Shown: positions 8,654 through 17,882 of the stretch, in pieces
Position numbering within the stretch: position 1 is the first letter of the stretch
Layout: every line of letters begins with the position of its first letter
Assembly: GCF_001039475.1 (NCBI RefSeq)
Contig: NZ_LELK01000001.1
Span: 1,275,735-1,339,734, forward strand
Direction: 5' to 3'
DNA length: 64,000 nt
Origin: Guptibacillus hwajinpoensis
GTDB lineage: Bacteria; Bacillota; Bacilli; Bacillales; Guptibacillaceae
Translations under genes and position numbers: made by a program
Notes under the pieces: model-generated
What the model was told of the DNA's origin: nothing
Seen by the model: only the letters and a program-made list of their open reading frames with translations
The model's database searches: none

Positions 8654-10348
8654 TTATTTACCTTCGATCTTAACCCACTTGTAAGATGCGTCTGCACCAA
8701 ATGTGTGTACATAGTAGTTCTTAACGTAAGGCTGCTGAATGATAGCAAGTCCACGCTGATAAGTTGGAACGATCGCAATATCTTCTTCCATTAGTACTTT
8801 CTCAGCTTCTTGCATCATTTCCCAACGCTTAGCTTCATCTGTTTCTTTCTTAGCGTCTGAAACAAGTTGGTCATACTTTTCGCTTGAGTAACCCATGCGG
8901 TTGTATGCTCCATCAGTTTCAAACATGTAAAGGAATGTCATTGGATCTGGATAGTCAGGTCCCCAACCACCGGTTGAGATGTCGAAATCGCCTGCATCTT
9001 CAAGTTTAAGGAATTGCTTCCAAGGTTGCTTGTTGATTGTAATTGTTAGACCATCAAGCTTAGATTCAAACTGCTCTTTCGCATACTCAGCGATTGTTGA
9101 AGAAAGTTCAGTATCAGTAGTAAGGAATTCAAAATCTACTGAATCAGTTCCAAGAGCTTCAAGTCCTGCTTCCCATGCTTCTTTAGCTTCTGCTTCACCT
9201 TGATCAGCGAAGAAACCATCTTTAGCAAATTCACGGAAGTCAGCGCCATCTGGGCCTTTAACAAAGTCTTTTGGTACGAAATATTTCGCTGCAACAGAAC
9301 CGTTGTTTAGAAGAACATTTACAAGTCCTTCACGGTCATAAGCAAGGAATAGTGCTTTACGAATATCTTTGTTAGCTAGTGCTTCGTTCTCTCCCTGGTT
9401 TAGACGAAGGAAGAACATAGTTGGTTCAAGGATAGTTGAGAAATCTTCACCATCTTTAAACTGATCAACGAAGTCAGCATCAAGAGTAGCACGGTCAACT
9501 TTTCCTGTTTCATATAGGTTTACACTTGTTGCAGTATCTTTAACAACTTTAACAGTGATTTCTTCAAGGTTTACAACTTCAGCATCCCAGTATTCAGGAT
9601 TCTTTTTGTAGTTCCAGCCTTCACCGTGATTCCATTCAGAGAATACGAATGGTCCGTTGTAAAGCATAGTATCTGCTTCAAGAGCGAATTCTTCACCTTG
9701 CTCTTCAGCAAATGCTTTCGGTTGTGGATAGAACGTTGCAAATGTTAGAAGTGATTTGAAGTAAGGGACTTGGTTCTCAACAGTTACTTCAAGAGTCTTC
9801 TCATCTACTGCTTTAGCTCCGAGCTCTTCTACTTTACCGTAAAGAGGATCGCCTTCAGTAATGATTGCATTACCGTTCTTGATTCCTGCAGTACCGAACA
9901 TAGAAGCGTAAGGAGAAATAGTTTCTGGATTTAGAGCTTTATGCCAAGCATAAATGAAATCTTCTGCCGTTACAGCAGAACCGTCAGACCATTTCGCATC
10001 ATCGCGAATTGTGAAGGTATAGACAGTTTCACCGTCTTTTTCTTCTTCTTTAGGTTCTTCAGCAGCAACACCTAGTGTTGGCTCGTTGTTTTCGTCAAGG
10101 CGATAAAGACCTTCGAAAACTTGGTTCATAGCGTTAAACGATGTTGCATCAGTAGCCTGCGTAGTATCCATTGACGGAATCTCTGCAGTTGCGTATAAAT
10201 TCATAATCTGTTCAGAAGCAGAGTCTCCGTTGCCTTCTCCGCCACCATTGTTCCCCCCGTTGTTTGAGCCGCCGCCGCCGCAAGCCGACAGGAACACGCT
10301 CAATACAAGCACAAGAGATAGGACGAGTGTCCATCTTGATTTCTTCAT
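8654..10348 (-). CDS. oppA: Oligopeptide-binding lipoprotein OppA
   Basis: A lipoprotein signal with lipobox LSAC (Cys23) is followed by a low-complexity Gly/Asn linker (GGGGSNNGGNNGGGEGNGD) and a family 5 extracellular solute-binding domain, including 'VYTFTIRDDAKWSDGSAVTAEDF' and 'DYPDPMTFLYMF'. It captures peptides outside the membrane and delivers them to OppBC. The ribosome site TAAGGGAGGT precedes the ATG. First gene of the opp unit; the protein is acidic, as is common in salt- or alkali-tolerant bacilli. A possible -10 (TATAAT on the minus strand at 10454-10459) lies about 110 bases upstream, without a clear -35. Confidence 0.93.
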   Translation of the reverse strand: MKKSRWTLVLSLVLVLSVFLSACGGGGSNNGGNNGGGEGNGDSASEQIMNLYATAEIPSMDTTQATDATSFNAMNQVFEGLYRLDENNEPTLGVAAEEPKEEEKDGETVYTFTIRDDAKWSDGSAVTAEDFIYAWHKALNPETISPYASMFGTAGIKNGNAIITEGDPLYGKVEELGAKAVDEKTLEVTVENQVPYFKSLLTFATFYPQPKAFAEEQGEEFALEADTMLYNGPFVFSEWNHGEGWNYKKNPEYWDAEVVNLEEITVKVVKDTATSVNLYETGKVDRATLDADFVDQFKDGEDFSTILEPTMFFLRLNQGENEALANKDIRKALFLAYDREGLVNVLLNNGSVAAKYFVPKDFVKGPDGADFREFAKDGFFADQGEAEAKEAWEAGLEALGTDSVDFEFLTTDTELSSTIAEYAKEQFESKLDGLTITINKQPWKQFLKLEDAGDFDISTGGWGPDYPDPMTFLYMFETDGAYNRMGYSSEKYDQLVSDAKKETDEAKRWEMMQEAEKVLMEEDIAIVPTYQRGLAIIQQPYVKNYYVHTFGADASYKWVKIEGK

Positions 10349-10738
10349 GCTGTGTGACCTCCCTTAAAATATGTAGCTATAAAAGCTAATGTACGTGGAA
10401 CAAAATTCATCAAATTATCTAACAATTCATTTGATTCCTTTGCCACAATTCGTATTATACAAGTTTTCTAACTATTTTGCATATGCTTTTTTAACGTAAA
10501 TTTACAAAAACCGCGTCAGGATTACGTTTGGATAACAGAAAATAGTCATAAAGTCCTAGTATTAATTCTCTGTTTTTTGGGTAATTTTTATTTCTTACAG
10601 TGTAATGTATGAAAATCTATCTACGCCCCTTACCTGAAAGTATGTAATATATATAACTGTATATCGTATGCATAACCCCGAATTTTCTGAAATAATAACG
10701 AATTGTAAATGCTACTAGGTAATTTTACGTCATTTCTA
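10349..10738. other. Non-coding region upstream of oppA and the DUF3899-like gene
   Basis: About 390 bases of AT-rich sequence between divergent genes. Apart from a weak minus-strand -10 (10454-10459), no convincing gene, repeat or structured RNA was seen. Confidence 0.5.
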
Positions 10739-10767
10739 TTGTTCTTGCCCTGTTCTTTTTTTATACT
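10739..10767 (+). promoter_or_regulatory. Putative sigma-A promoter for the DUF3899-like gene
   Basis: TTGTTC (10739-10744) and TATACT (10762-10767) are separated by 17 bases, about 30 bases before the start codon. Confidence 0.5.
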
Positions 10768-10798
10768 GAATAAGAGGAAAGAATAATTGGGGGCATAT

Positions 10799-11170
10799 AT
10801 GAAATCACTTCTGTTAAAGTCAACACTTCTTATAATACTCGCACTTGTTTCATCAATCGTTATTTTAATAACATCTGACGAAGGAATTGGAATCCGAGCT
10901 GTATCTGATCTTCTTTTTATGATTGGACTTGCGATGGTTCTCATTGGTGCAACACTTCACGTTGTACAAACTGGATTCTTTGATGGAATTGTCTATTCTT
11001 TTAAGCGCTATTTCAAAAATAGCACAAAGCATCAAATGATTGAGGAGGATAAAAGCGAATTAAGTTATCAATTAAATTACGATAATCCGATTACATATCC
11101 ATTGTTACTAGCAGGAGCATTTTGGACGTTCGTTACAATTATCATATCCATTGTTATTGTAAGTTCTTAA
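10799..11170 (+). CDS. Small membrane protein, DUF3899-like, 123 aa
   Basis: Three hydrophobic segments are visible: residues about 5-25, 33-55 ('DLLFMIGLAMVLIGATLHVV') and the C-terminal 'PLLLAGAFWTFVTIIISIVIV'. The loop 'TGFFDGIVYSFKRYFK' followed by a charged stretch matches the DUF3899 layout. Function unknown. The ATG at 10799 follows TTGGGGGC closely; a TTG at 10787 behind AAGAGGAAA is a possible alternative. It lies upstream of the trpS T-box leader and has its own promoter. Confidence 0.7.
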   Translation: MKSLLLKSTLLIILALVSSIVILITSDEGIGIRAVSDLLFMIGLAMVLIGATLHVVQTGFFDGIVYSFKRYFKNSTKHQMIEEDKSELSYQLNYDNPITYPLLLAGAFWTFVTIIISIVIVSS

Positions 11171-11174
11171 CTTC

Positions 11175-11204
11175 TTGCATGACACGTTTCAAATAAGCTA
11201 TACT
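11175..11204 (+). promoter_or_regulatory. Putative promoter of the trpS T-box leader
   Basis: TTGCAT (11175-11180) and TATACT (11199-11204), spacing 18. Transcription from here would begin just before the T-box stem I. Confidence 0.5.
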
Positions 11205-11214
11205 AAAAGTGGAT

Positions 11215-11478
11215 ATAGAATACAGATCGGCTATGATAAAGAGTAGTACAATTTGTTGTGTTAAGTAGAGAGCCTGTGGTTGGTGAAAACAGGTAGCACA
11301 CTAATTGGAATGGACTTTTGAGCCCCTTTGCTGAACAGATAGTAAGTAAAGGCGTGAGCATTCACGTTATCACTAGCGGTTTTGATAGAAACCATAAAGT
11401 GATCCAGTCTAACTGGATAAGCAGGGTGGCACCACGGTCCATTCGTCCCTAGCAATAGGGATGAATGGGCCTTTTTGT
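11215..11478 (+). promoter_or_regulatory. T-box leader (tryptophan) controlling trpS
   Basis: The conserved T-box sequence AGGGTGGCACCACGG lies at 11423-11437. It is followed by an attenuator stem (TCCATTCGTCCCT / AGGGATGAATGGG) and a CTTTTTG tract. Upstream are the stem I landmarks AGAG.. and GGTTGGTGAAAACAGG, and a candidate specifier TGG at 11311-11313, which fits tryptophan. In this family, uncharged tRNA pairs with the specifier and T-box and prevents termination, so trpS is raised when charged tRNA-Trp is short. Confidence 0.92.
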
Positions 11479-11509
11479 GTTCTATTGCATTTATTTTGAA
11501 AGGGGATAA

Positions 11510-12505
<996 letters not shown>

Positions 12506-12507
12506 AT

Positions 12508-12541
12508 AAAAAGAAGGCTGCCATTCGGGAGCCTTCTTTAC
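12508..12541. terminator. Terminator between convergent trpS and yjbA
   Basis: AAGAAGGCT/AGCCTTCTT stem with extra G-C pairs near the loop. The minus-strand U-rich tail (TTTTTATTTA) is the stronger one. Confidence 0.75.
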
Positions 12542-12544
12542 GTC

Positions 12545-13291
12545 TTAATTAACGTGTGTTCCTTTTTCAAGTTCCCATATCTTCTCGAAGTACGGTTGGC
12601 CTTTAATAATGCGCTCGCATATTAGTTCATGCTTCATTGACCATCCTGCCTTCACTTCCCGGTATAGCCCTTCCCATGCCTCGTCCATTTCCATGCTTTG
12701 AATTTGGATATACTTCTTAGGTTGACACTCCGTAAACCAGTATCTTATTTCTGCCGAATTGCCACTCGAATACAATTGATCGAGCGCCATAAACAATAAC
12801 TGTTTTAATTGCCTTTCCTTCCTCGTAAGCCCCCTCATAATGGTAGGCTCTGGAGAAAGAATGTGATGCTCTTTAATAGGTTGATTATCCTCGAATGGAT
12901 ACACTGTAGCCTCTACATCAGCTACCATCTCATAAACAGCTTTCTCCTGTCTTGGAATCACTCTACTTTTGCGAATTGGAATTTTATATCCAAGTGTGTC
13001 AATCACGATCACACCTCTACCATCCGTTGCAAGGAAGCAATACTCCAAAGGTGACCGTTCATTGTTTTTACGAATGTAGCTTTGTTGAAAAACATCGCTA
13101 AGCAAACTCTCTGGAAGCTCAGATAAATCATTTTCAATATAGTGATACAAAAGAGATTCCACCTTAATAACAGGCACTTGATCCAAAAGCTCAATAAAAT
13201 CATCTTTTCTCCATTCATGAAAATCACAAACGTTATATCCGTTTTCCTCACCTTCAAACCAATTTACCCAAACATCACGCAAATACAACAT
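12545..13291 (-). CDS. yjbA: UPF0736 / DUF3603 protein YjbA
   Basis: A 248-residue soluble protein starting [31 protein letters not shown], which matches the Bacillus YjbA family. No enzyme motif is known and the function is undetermined. The ATG at 13291 is chosen: GAGGGG lies eight bases upstream and the product then begins exactly at the family start. It sits next to trpS and convergent to it, as in B. subtilis. Upstream lies the 120-bp repeat array that separates it from fabF. Confidence 0.9.
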   Translation of the reverse strand: MLYLRDVWVNWFEGEENGYNVCDFHEWRKDDFIELLDQVPVIKVESLLYHYIENDLSELPESLLSDVFQQSYIRKNNERSPLEYCFLATDGRGVIVIDTLGYKIPIRKSRVIPRQEKAVYEMVADVEATVYPFEDNQPIKEHHILSPEPTIMRGLTRKERQLKQLLFMALDQLYSSGNSAEIRYWFTECQPKKYIQIQSMEMDEAWEGLYREVKAGWSMKHELICERIIKGQPYFEKIWELEKGTHVN

Positions 13292-13394
13292 TTGGCTACC
13301 CCTCACTTCGCTACTGTTGTTTGTAAAAACAGTATAGTCAGGACCAAGTCAAAATATTCCATGATAAGCATATTCGTTGGAAAAGATTAATAGA

Positions 13395-13875
13395 ACACCG
13401 AAAAGCGGAAGTGGCCGTTTAGACCCGGCAGGCACTGGAGCCTTTCAAAATGAACACGGTTTTTGTGTTCAATTTGAAAGGTGAAGTGACCGAGGGGCTG
13501 GCCACTGCAGCTGGACACCGAAAAGCGGAAGTGGGCGGTTAGGTCCGACAAGCGCTGGAAGGATTTCATTTGAACACGCCTTTTGTGTTCAGATGAAATC
13601 CTGAAGCGACTCGAGGACCTGCCCACTGCAGCTGGACACCGAAAAGCGAAGACGAGCGTTTAGAAACGGAGATATTGGAACTCTTGAATAGGAACACGCT
13701 TTTTGTGTTCCTGTGAAAGAGTGAAATATCTCCGTTTCTGCGAGTCGTAGCTGGAACACCGAAAAGCGGAAGTGGCCGTTTAGCCTCGACAAGCGCTGGA
13801 GGCAAACCAAAAGAACACGCCCTTTGTGTTCATTTGGTTTGGTGAAGCGATCGAGAGGCTGCCCACTGCAGCTAG
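13395..13875. repeat. Family C tandem array: four head-to-tail units of about 120 bp
   Basis: Units begin at each 'ACACCGAAAAGCG': 13395-13514, 13515-13635, 13636-13755 and 13756-13875. Each unit is a long palindrome with a constant apical hairpin (GAACAC..TTTGTGTTC) and constant outer edges, but the arms vary. Unit 1 pairs GTGGCC with GGCCAC; unit 2 pairs GTGGGC with GCCCAC and AGGTCC with GGACCT. Unit 3 pairs 13663-13676 with 13725-13738 over 14 bp in a sequence unlike the others. Pairing is kept while the sequence changes. Reading frames across it are incidental. Confidence 0.9.
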
Positions 13876-13961
13876 ACACCGAAAAGCGGAGCAGGCCCGC
13901 TTAAATCCGCAGGATGTTGGAGCCCGTGAAGGTGAGACGCTGAAAAGTGAACACGAACAAT
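13876..13961. repeat. Truncated family C unit fused to family B sequence
   Basis: Starts with the family C edge (ACACCGAAAAGCGG), then departs from the consensus and runs directly into family B sequence at about 13962. It looks like a recombination or insertion junction. Confidence 0.55.
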
Positions 13962-14067
13962 TAGGAGCGTTAGCGACGAAGAAGCTCACCGCCCGCCCCG
14001 CGGAAAGCGAGCATTCTGGAGCGGAAATTAACCAACTCATATAGCAACAATGTTTACCAAAAGAGTC
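13962..14067. repeat. Family B GC-rich palindromic repeat, partial copy
   Basis: Contains the family B core GGAGCGTTAGCGACGA, CGCCCGCCCCGCGGAAAGCG and GGAGCGGAAATTAACC, then the end sequence TAGCAACAATGTTTACC..AAAAGAG. The other half of the palindrome is missing, replaced by the family C fragment. Confidence 0.75.
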
Positions 14068-14080
14068 TTAAAAATAAAAC

Positions 14081-14110
14081 AAAAAACACCCCCCCTGTCT
14101 TCAGGGGGGG
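14081..14110 (-). terminator. Terminator of the fabH-fabF operon
   Basis: CCCCCCCTG/CAGGGGGGG stem, loop TCTT, followed on the minus strand by TTTTTTG. Very stable hairpin. Confidence 0.9.
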
Positions 14111-14117
14111 ATGCATC

Positions 14118-15356
14118 TTACTTCACAAATTTCTTAAATACTAGCGTTGCGTTATGGCCACCGAAGCCGAGTGAGTTGTTCATCACAGCATTAACTTCAG
14201 CTTTACGCGCTGTATTTGGAACATAATCAAGATCACAATCCGGATCTGGTGTTTCATAGTTGATTGTTGGAGGAAGAATGCCTTCTTCTAGCACTTTTGC
14301 ACAGAAAACACCTTCAACCGCACCTGCAGCACCAAGTAAATGGCCAGTCATTGATTTTGTTGAGCTTACTGCTAGTTTATAAGCATGCTCACCAAATACT
14401 GATTTAATGGCAGCAGTTTCGAATTTGTCGTTATAATCCGTGCTTGTACCATGAGCGTTAATATAACCAATATCAGATGGCGAAAGACCAGCATCGTCAA
14501 TTGCTTGTTTCATTGCACGAGCGCCGCCTTCACCGTCTGGAGCAGGAGCAGTAACGTGATAAGCATCTCCAGTAGAACCGTAGCCTACAATCTCTCCATA
14601 GATTTTGGCACCGCGCTTTTCAGCAGATTCAAGGCTTTCAATAACGAGAATTCCTGCACCTTCACCGATGACAAACCCATTTCGATTAGCATCGAATGGA
14701 CGGCTAGCCGTAGCAGGATCTGGATTAGTTGATAGAGCTTTCATCGAACCGAAGCCTGCAACGCTCATACTTGTAATAGGCGCTTCTGACCCACCAGTAA
14801 TCATAACGTCTGCATCACCGCGCTGAATGACCTTAAACGAATCTCCGATGGAATTTGTACCTGATGCACATGCCGTTACAGTACAAGAATTAATTCCTTT
14901 TGCACCTAGCATTATTGATACTTGTCCCGAGGCCATATCAGGAATCATCATTGGAACAAAGAAAGGACTTACTCTTCTTGCTCCTTTATCGATAAATGTA
15001 CGGAATTGAGATTCATATGTTTCCATTCCGCCAATCCCAGAACCAATCCACACGCCAACTCTTTCAGCATTCTCATCATTAATTGTTAAACCAGCGTCTT
15101 CAACAGCCATTTGAGAAGCTGCCACGGCAAATTGCGTAAATCGATCCATTTTACGAACTTCTTTACGATCCATGAATTGCTCTGGATCAAATTCGAGCGC
15201 TTCACCTGATACCTTAGCAGCGAATTGCTCTTTATCTAGTCTTGTTAATGGGTTAATTCCTGAAACACCATTTACAATATTTGTCCACGTTTCTGATACG
15301 GAATTTCCGAGTGGGGAAACTGTCCCCAATCCTGTAATAACGACTCTTCTTTTCAT
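14118..15356 (-). CDS. fabF: Beta-ketoacyl-ACP synthase II
   Basis: A 412-residue thiolase-fold condensing enzyme. Active-site Cys163 is in '[11 protein letters not shown]', with the two catalytic histidines in '[12 protein letters not shown]' and '[10 protein letters not shown]'. The glycine-rich end is '[14 protein letters not shown]'. It elongates acyl-ACP with malonyl-ACP in fatty acid synthesis. It follows fabH by about 40 bases in the same direction, giving the conserved Bacillus fabHA-fabF pair, and should share the FapR-controlled promoter upstream of fabH. Confidence 0.96.
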   Translation of the reverse strand: MKRRVVITGLGTVSPLGNSVSETWTNIVNGVSGINPLTRLDKEQFAAKVSGEALEFDPEQFMDRKEVRKMDRFTQFAVAASQMAVEDAGLTINDENAERVGVWIGSGIGGMETYESQFRTFIDKGARRVSPFFVPMMIPDMASGQVSIMLGAKGINSCTVTACASGTNSIGDSFKVIQRGDADVMITGGSEAPITSMSVAGFGSMKALSTNPDPATASRPFDANRNGFVIGEGAGILVIESLESAEKRGAKIYGEIVGYGSTGDAYHVTAPAPDGEGGARAMKQAIDDAGLSPSDIGYINAHGTSTDYNDKFETAAIKSVFGEHAYKLAVSSTKSMTGHLLGAAGAVEGVFCAKVLEEGILPPTINYETPDPDCDLDYVPNTARKAEVNAVMNNSLGFGGHNATLVFKKFVK

Positions 15357-15394
15357 TTCAACCAGCTCTCCTTTTTGAAACTTGATCCTATTTC

Positions 15395-16336
15395 TTAACG
15401 TCCTATTTTAAGGGCAACTGCTCCCCATGTTAAACCGCCACCAAAACCAACAAGAACCACTACATCATCTTCTTTAACACGACCTTCTTCCATTGCTTCT
15501 GAAAGGGCAATTGGAATCGTAGATGAAGATGTATTGCCATACTTCTTAACCGTTGTTGCCATTTTCTCAATTGGTAATTCAAGACGCTGTCTTGATGCTT
15601 CCATAATTCGAATATTCGCTTGGTGAGGAACGAGGAAATCAACGTCTTCCTTCGTTAAGCCTGCTTTTTCAATTACATTAACGGCTGACTGACCCATTTG
15701 TCTAACAGCAAATTTAAATACTTCTCTACCGTTCATTTCCATGAAACCTTGTGGTTCCTGGTAAAGGTGCTTAGAACCAGATCCATCAGAACCAAGTTCA
15801 AAGGATAGAATTCCTCTTCCTTCTGTTACAGGACCAACAACAGCTGCTCCTGCTCCATCACCGAACAACACCGCTGTATTTCGATCTTCCCAGTTCGTGA
15901 TTTTAGAAAGCTTTTCTACACCCACGACAAGAACGTTTTGATACGTATCATTATTAATAAACTGACTTGCTGTAATCATGCCGTACATAAATCCTGCACA
16001 GGCAGCACTTACATCCATTGCTGCAGCATTTGTTGCACCAAGCTTTTCTTGAAGCAAGCACCCTACAGAAGGAAATGGATAATCTGGTGTTACAGTCGCA
16101 ACCAGAATAAGATCAAGATCTTCCGCGTTTATCTTAGCATTTTCCAGTGCTTTCTTTGAAGCTAAATAAGCCATATCAGATGTATTCATATCATCGTCTG
16201 CGATTCGACGTTCTTCAATTCCAGTTCTTGTGCGGATCCATTCATCCGATGTATCAACCATTTTCTCTAAATCTTGGTTCGTTAATACGCGTTCTGGAAC
16301 ATAGTGGCCAATACCTAGTAAACCTGCGTTCATCAT
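15395..16336 (-). CDS. fabH: Beta-ketoacyl-ACP synthase III
   Basis: A 313-residue initiation enzyme of fatty acid synthesis that condenses an acyl-CoA primer with malonyl-ACP. Catalytic Cys113 is in '[11 protein letters not shown]', His in '[10 protein letters not shown]' and Asn in '[10 protein letters not shown]'. Gene order (fabH before fabF, near comZ and trpS) corresponds to fabHA rather than fabHB of B. subtilis. The start has two adjacent ATG codons (16336 and 16333) after AAAGGGG; either may be used. A FapR-type operator lies 44 bases upstream. Confidence 0.95.
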   Translation of the reverse strand: MMNAGLLGIGHYVPERVLTNQDLEKMVDTSDEWIRTRTGIEERRIADDDMNTSDMAYLASKKALENAKINAEDLDLILVATVTPDYPFPSVGCLLQEKLGATNAAAMDVSAACAGFMYGMITASQFINNDTYQNVLVVGVEKLSKITNWEDRNTAVLFGDGAGAAVVGPVTEGRGILSFELGSDGSGSKHLYQEPQGFMEMNGREVFKFAVRQMGQSAVNVIEKAGLTKEDVDFLVPHQANIRIMEASRQRLELPIEKMATTVKKYGNTSSSTIPIALSEAMEEGRVKEDDVVVLVGFGGGLTWGAVALKIGR

Positions 16337-16379
16337 GAATTTCCCCTTTATAGAATATTTTCTAATTTAAAACCAAACT

Positions 16380-16407
16380 TTAGTATCTGGTACTAATTTT
16401 AATCCAA
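16380..16407 (-). promoter_or_regulatory. FapR-type operator and possible promoter for fabH-fabF
   Basis: A 17-bp palindrome, TTAGTACCAGATACTAA on the minus strand (16380-16396), fits the FapR box that controls lipid synthesis genes in Bacillus. It overlaps a possible promoter: TTGGAT (16402-16407) and TACTAA (16380-16385), spacing 16. FapR bound here would block transcription until malonyl-CoA or malonyl-ACP rises. The operator is the firmer call; the promoter hexamers are weak. Confidence 0.75.
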
Positions 16408-16512
16408 GTTTAAACTATTGTCCACCTTTCAAACTCAAGGTGACCCACACCATCCCATCTTTTCGTTCATAAACTAGATGTAAATAAACAAACCATAAAG
16501 GAGGATCTAAGG

Positions 16513-16899
16513 ATGTATCCGTACAACCAACAACCGCCCCATCACTACCAACAGCCAATTTACCCACAAAACTACTATAACTACTACCCGTATGACCAGT
16601 ACAATTATCAGCCGCCGCAGCAACCAAGCTACTTCCAACCACATCAACAACCTTACCAACAGCATCCCTATCACCAGCCGCCATACCAACAGCAACCATA
16701 CCAACAACAACAACAACCTTACAATCAATATCAAGGGTATCCGGGTGGTCCACCGTTTTTGCAACAATTCAAAAAACAAAACGGCAATTATGATATGCCT
16801 AAGATGATGAACTCAGCCAATCAAATGATGAATACTGTTAAACAAGTCGGTCCTATGGTAAAACAGATGGGCTCATTGCTTAATTTATTTGTTAAATAG
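16513..16899 (+). CDS. Pro/Tyr/Gln-rich protein, YppG-like, 128 aa
   Basis: Residues 1-75 are almost entirely Gln, Pro, Tyr, His and Asn in repeats like PYQQQPY. The C-terminal 45 residues form a conserved-looking domain, 'PPFLQQFKKQNGNYDMPKMMNSANQMMNTVKQVGPMVKQMGSLLNLF', which resembles YppG-family proteins of Bacillus. In the family the role is unknown; the composition is typical of spore-coat-associated proteins, which is only an inference here. AAAGGAGG precedes the ATG. It is divergent from fabH. Confidence 0.75.
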   Translation: MYPYNQQPPHHYQQPIYPQNYYNYYPYDQYNYQPPQQPSYFQPHQQPYQQHPYHQPPYQQQPYQQQQQPYNQYQGYPGGPPFLQQFKKQNGNYDMPKMMNSANQMMNTVKQVGPMVKQMGSLLNLFVK

Positions 16900-16900
16900 G

Positions 16901-16924
16901 TAAAAAGACGTGAAATCACGTCTT
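16901..16924 (-). terminator. Terminator between the YppG-like gene and the 52-aa gene
   Basis: AAGACGTGA/TCACGTCTT hairpin followed on the minus strand by TTTTTACC. The 52-aa gene's stop codon lies inside the stem. Confidence 0.6.
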
Positions 16925-17074
16925 CTTACCTGATTTAGAAGGAAATAACATGCTACCGGCACTAACAAACAACAAAATTCCAGATATAACAATTAAGCTT
17001 AAACTCCCGATTAGGATCCCAATTAACAGACCACCAAGTGGGATAAACCAGATCCAGAATAGTTTAGGGGCCAA
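16916..17074 (-). CDS. Small membrane protein, 52 aa, TTG start
   Basis: Starts at a TTG at 17074, six bases after AAGGAGGG, one of the strongest ribosome sites in the area. The product (MAPKLFWIWFIPLGGLL..) is two hydrophobic segments (residues about 7-24 and 25-43) with a short basic tail (SKSGKK). It follows comZ by 12 bases and lies before fabH, the same place as yjzB in B. subtilis, but similarity to YjzB could not be judged. Probably co-transcribed with comZ. Function unknown. Confidence 0.7.
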   Translation of the reverse strand: MAPKLFWIWFIPLGGLLIGILIGSLSLIVISGILLFVSAGSMLFPSKSGKKT

Positions 17075-17086
17075 ATGTTTCCCTCC

Positions 17087-17263
17087 TTATTCCTGTGCGT
17101 CCTGCTTTCCAAGCTCATAAGCATCTTCCATCGCTTTAAGAAATAGCTGTAAAAGCGGCTGCATTTTCTCTAGATCAAGTTCAACTTCCTGCTCGCCAAG
17201 AGATTGCTTTGCTTCGGGTAAATACTTCATTGCAATTTGCATAAACTTCATGTTTTGTTCCAT
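17087..17263 (-). CDS. comZ: ComZ, late competence gene regulator
   Basis: A 58-residue protein with 'MKFMQIAMKYLPEAKQSL' and 'MQPLLQLFLKAMEDAYELGKQDA', the conserved halves of ComZ. In B. subtilis ComZ lowers transcription of the comG operon needed for DNA uptake. The ATG at 17263 is chosen because TAATAGGAG lies eight bases upstream. The position next to fabH matches B. subtilis, but the usual upstream partner med is absent and a DinB-like gene stands there. Confidence 0.92.
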   Translation of the reverse strand: MEQNMKFMQIAMKYLPEAKQSLGEQEVELDLEKMQPLLQLFLKAMEDAYELGKQDAQE

Positions 17264-17307
17264 TTCAATCACTCCTATTACACTTTCGCCTTATCGGCTC
17301 TTTTCTA

Positions 17308-17862
17308 TTATAACGACAAATACGGTGTATTGAAATGTTCCCAATCTTCTCGTTGGCCAGAAACCATTTTCAATACCATCGCTGCCTGTCCTCTATGGTA
17401 GGCCTCATGATCAATTAGATGGCTAATAACCCATTCTGGGGAATAAGCATGACGCTCTCCATTTACGATAACTTCTGGCCCAGGTTTACGGTACTCAACA
17501 TCAGAAAGCCGATTAAAGTAGTCTCTAATCAAGTCTCTCGATTCTGCAAGTCTTGCAAGAAACCAGGAAAGTTCTTTGTCATCTGGAGCAGATATGATTT
17601 GTTTTTCTTGAAAATAGAATTTCTTCATTTCTTCTTCCGTAACACTTTCCCCTATTAACGCATTCTTAGCCCACCATAGCTCAATTTGGGCGATATGAAG
17701 CAGATAAGCTCCCACTGTTGGGAAGCTTGAATATTTATAGTTTAGCTCCTGAGACTCTACACGGCTTACCATCGAAAGGAGCTTTTCCCTCGTTTCTTTA
17801 AGAGCCTGAAGTCCATGCGAAGAGTCATGTACATCATAGTTGCCAAGCGTCTTTTCCATCAT
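17308..17862 (-). CDS. DinB-family putative metal-dependent protein
   Basis: Four-helix DinB/YfiT-like protein of 184 residues with the metal-ligand pattern His in 'AYLLHIAQIELWW' and 'SHLIDHEAYHRGQAAMVLKM' (H-x3-H). Members are predicted thiol or small-molecule transferases; the substrate is unknown. The ATG at 17862 follows GGAAGGGAAG; an ATG at 17886 overlapping the epimerase stop (ATGA) is an alternative. Either way it is tightly linked to the epimerase-like gene, suggesting one operon. Confidence 0.82.
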   Translation of the reverse strand: MMEKTLGNYDVHDSSHGLQALKETREKLLSMVSRVESQELNYKYSSFPTVGAYLLHIAQIELWWAKNALIGESVTEEEMKKFYFQEKQIISAPDDKELSWFLARLAESRDLIRDYFNRLSDVEYRKPGPEVIVNGERHAYSPEWVISHLIDHEAYHRGQAAMVLKMVSGQREDWEHFNTPYLSL

Positions 17863-17882
17863 AAACAATCTTCCCTTCCGTT

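Noticed and set aside
10454-10482. Strong sigma-A promoter for oppA
   Set aside because: TATAAT is present on the minus strand, but the -35 (ATGCAA) is poor, so it was kept only as a remark in the oppA entry.
13395-13875. Possible CRISPR array
   Set aside because: Units are 120-bp palindromes whose variable parts pair with each other inside the unit. There are no 20-40 bp spacers between short constant repeats and no cas genes.
13387-14044. Several overlapping open frames of 70-96 residues in the repeat array, both strands
   Set aside because: They follow the repeat unit, have no ribosome sites, and arise because the 120-bp unit is a multiple of three. They are not genes.
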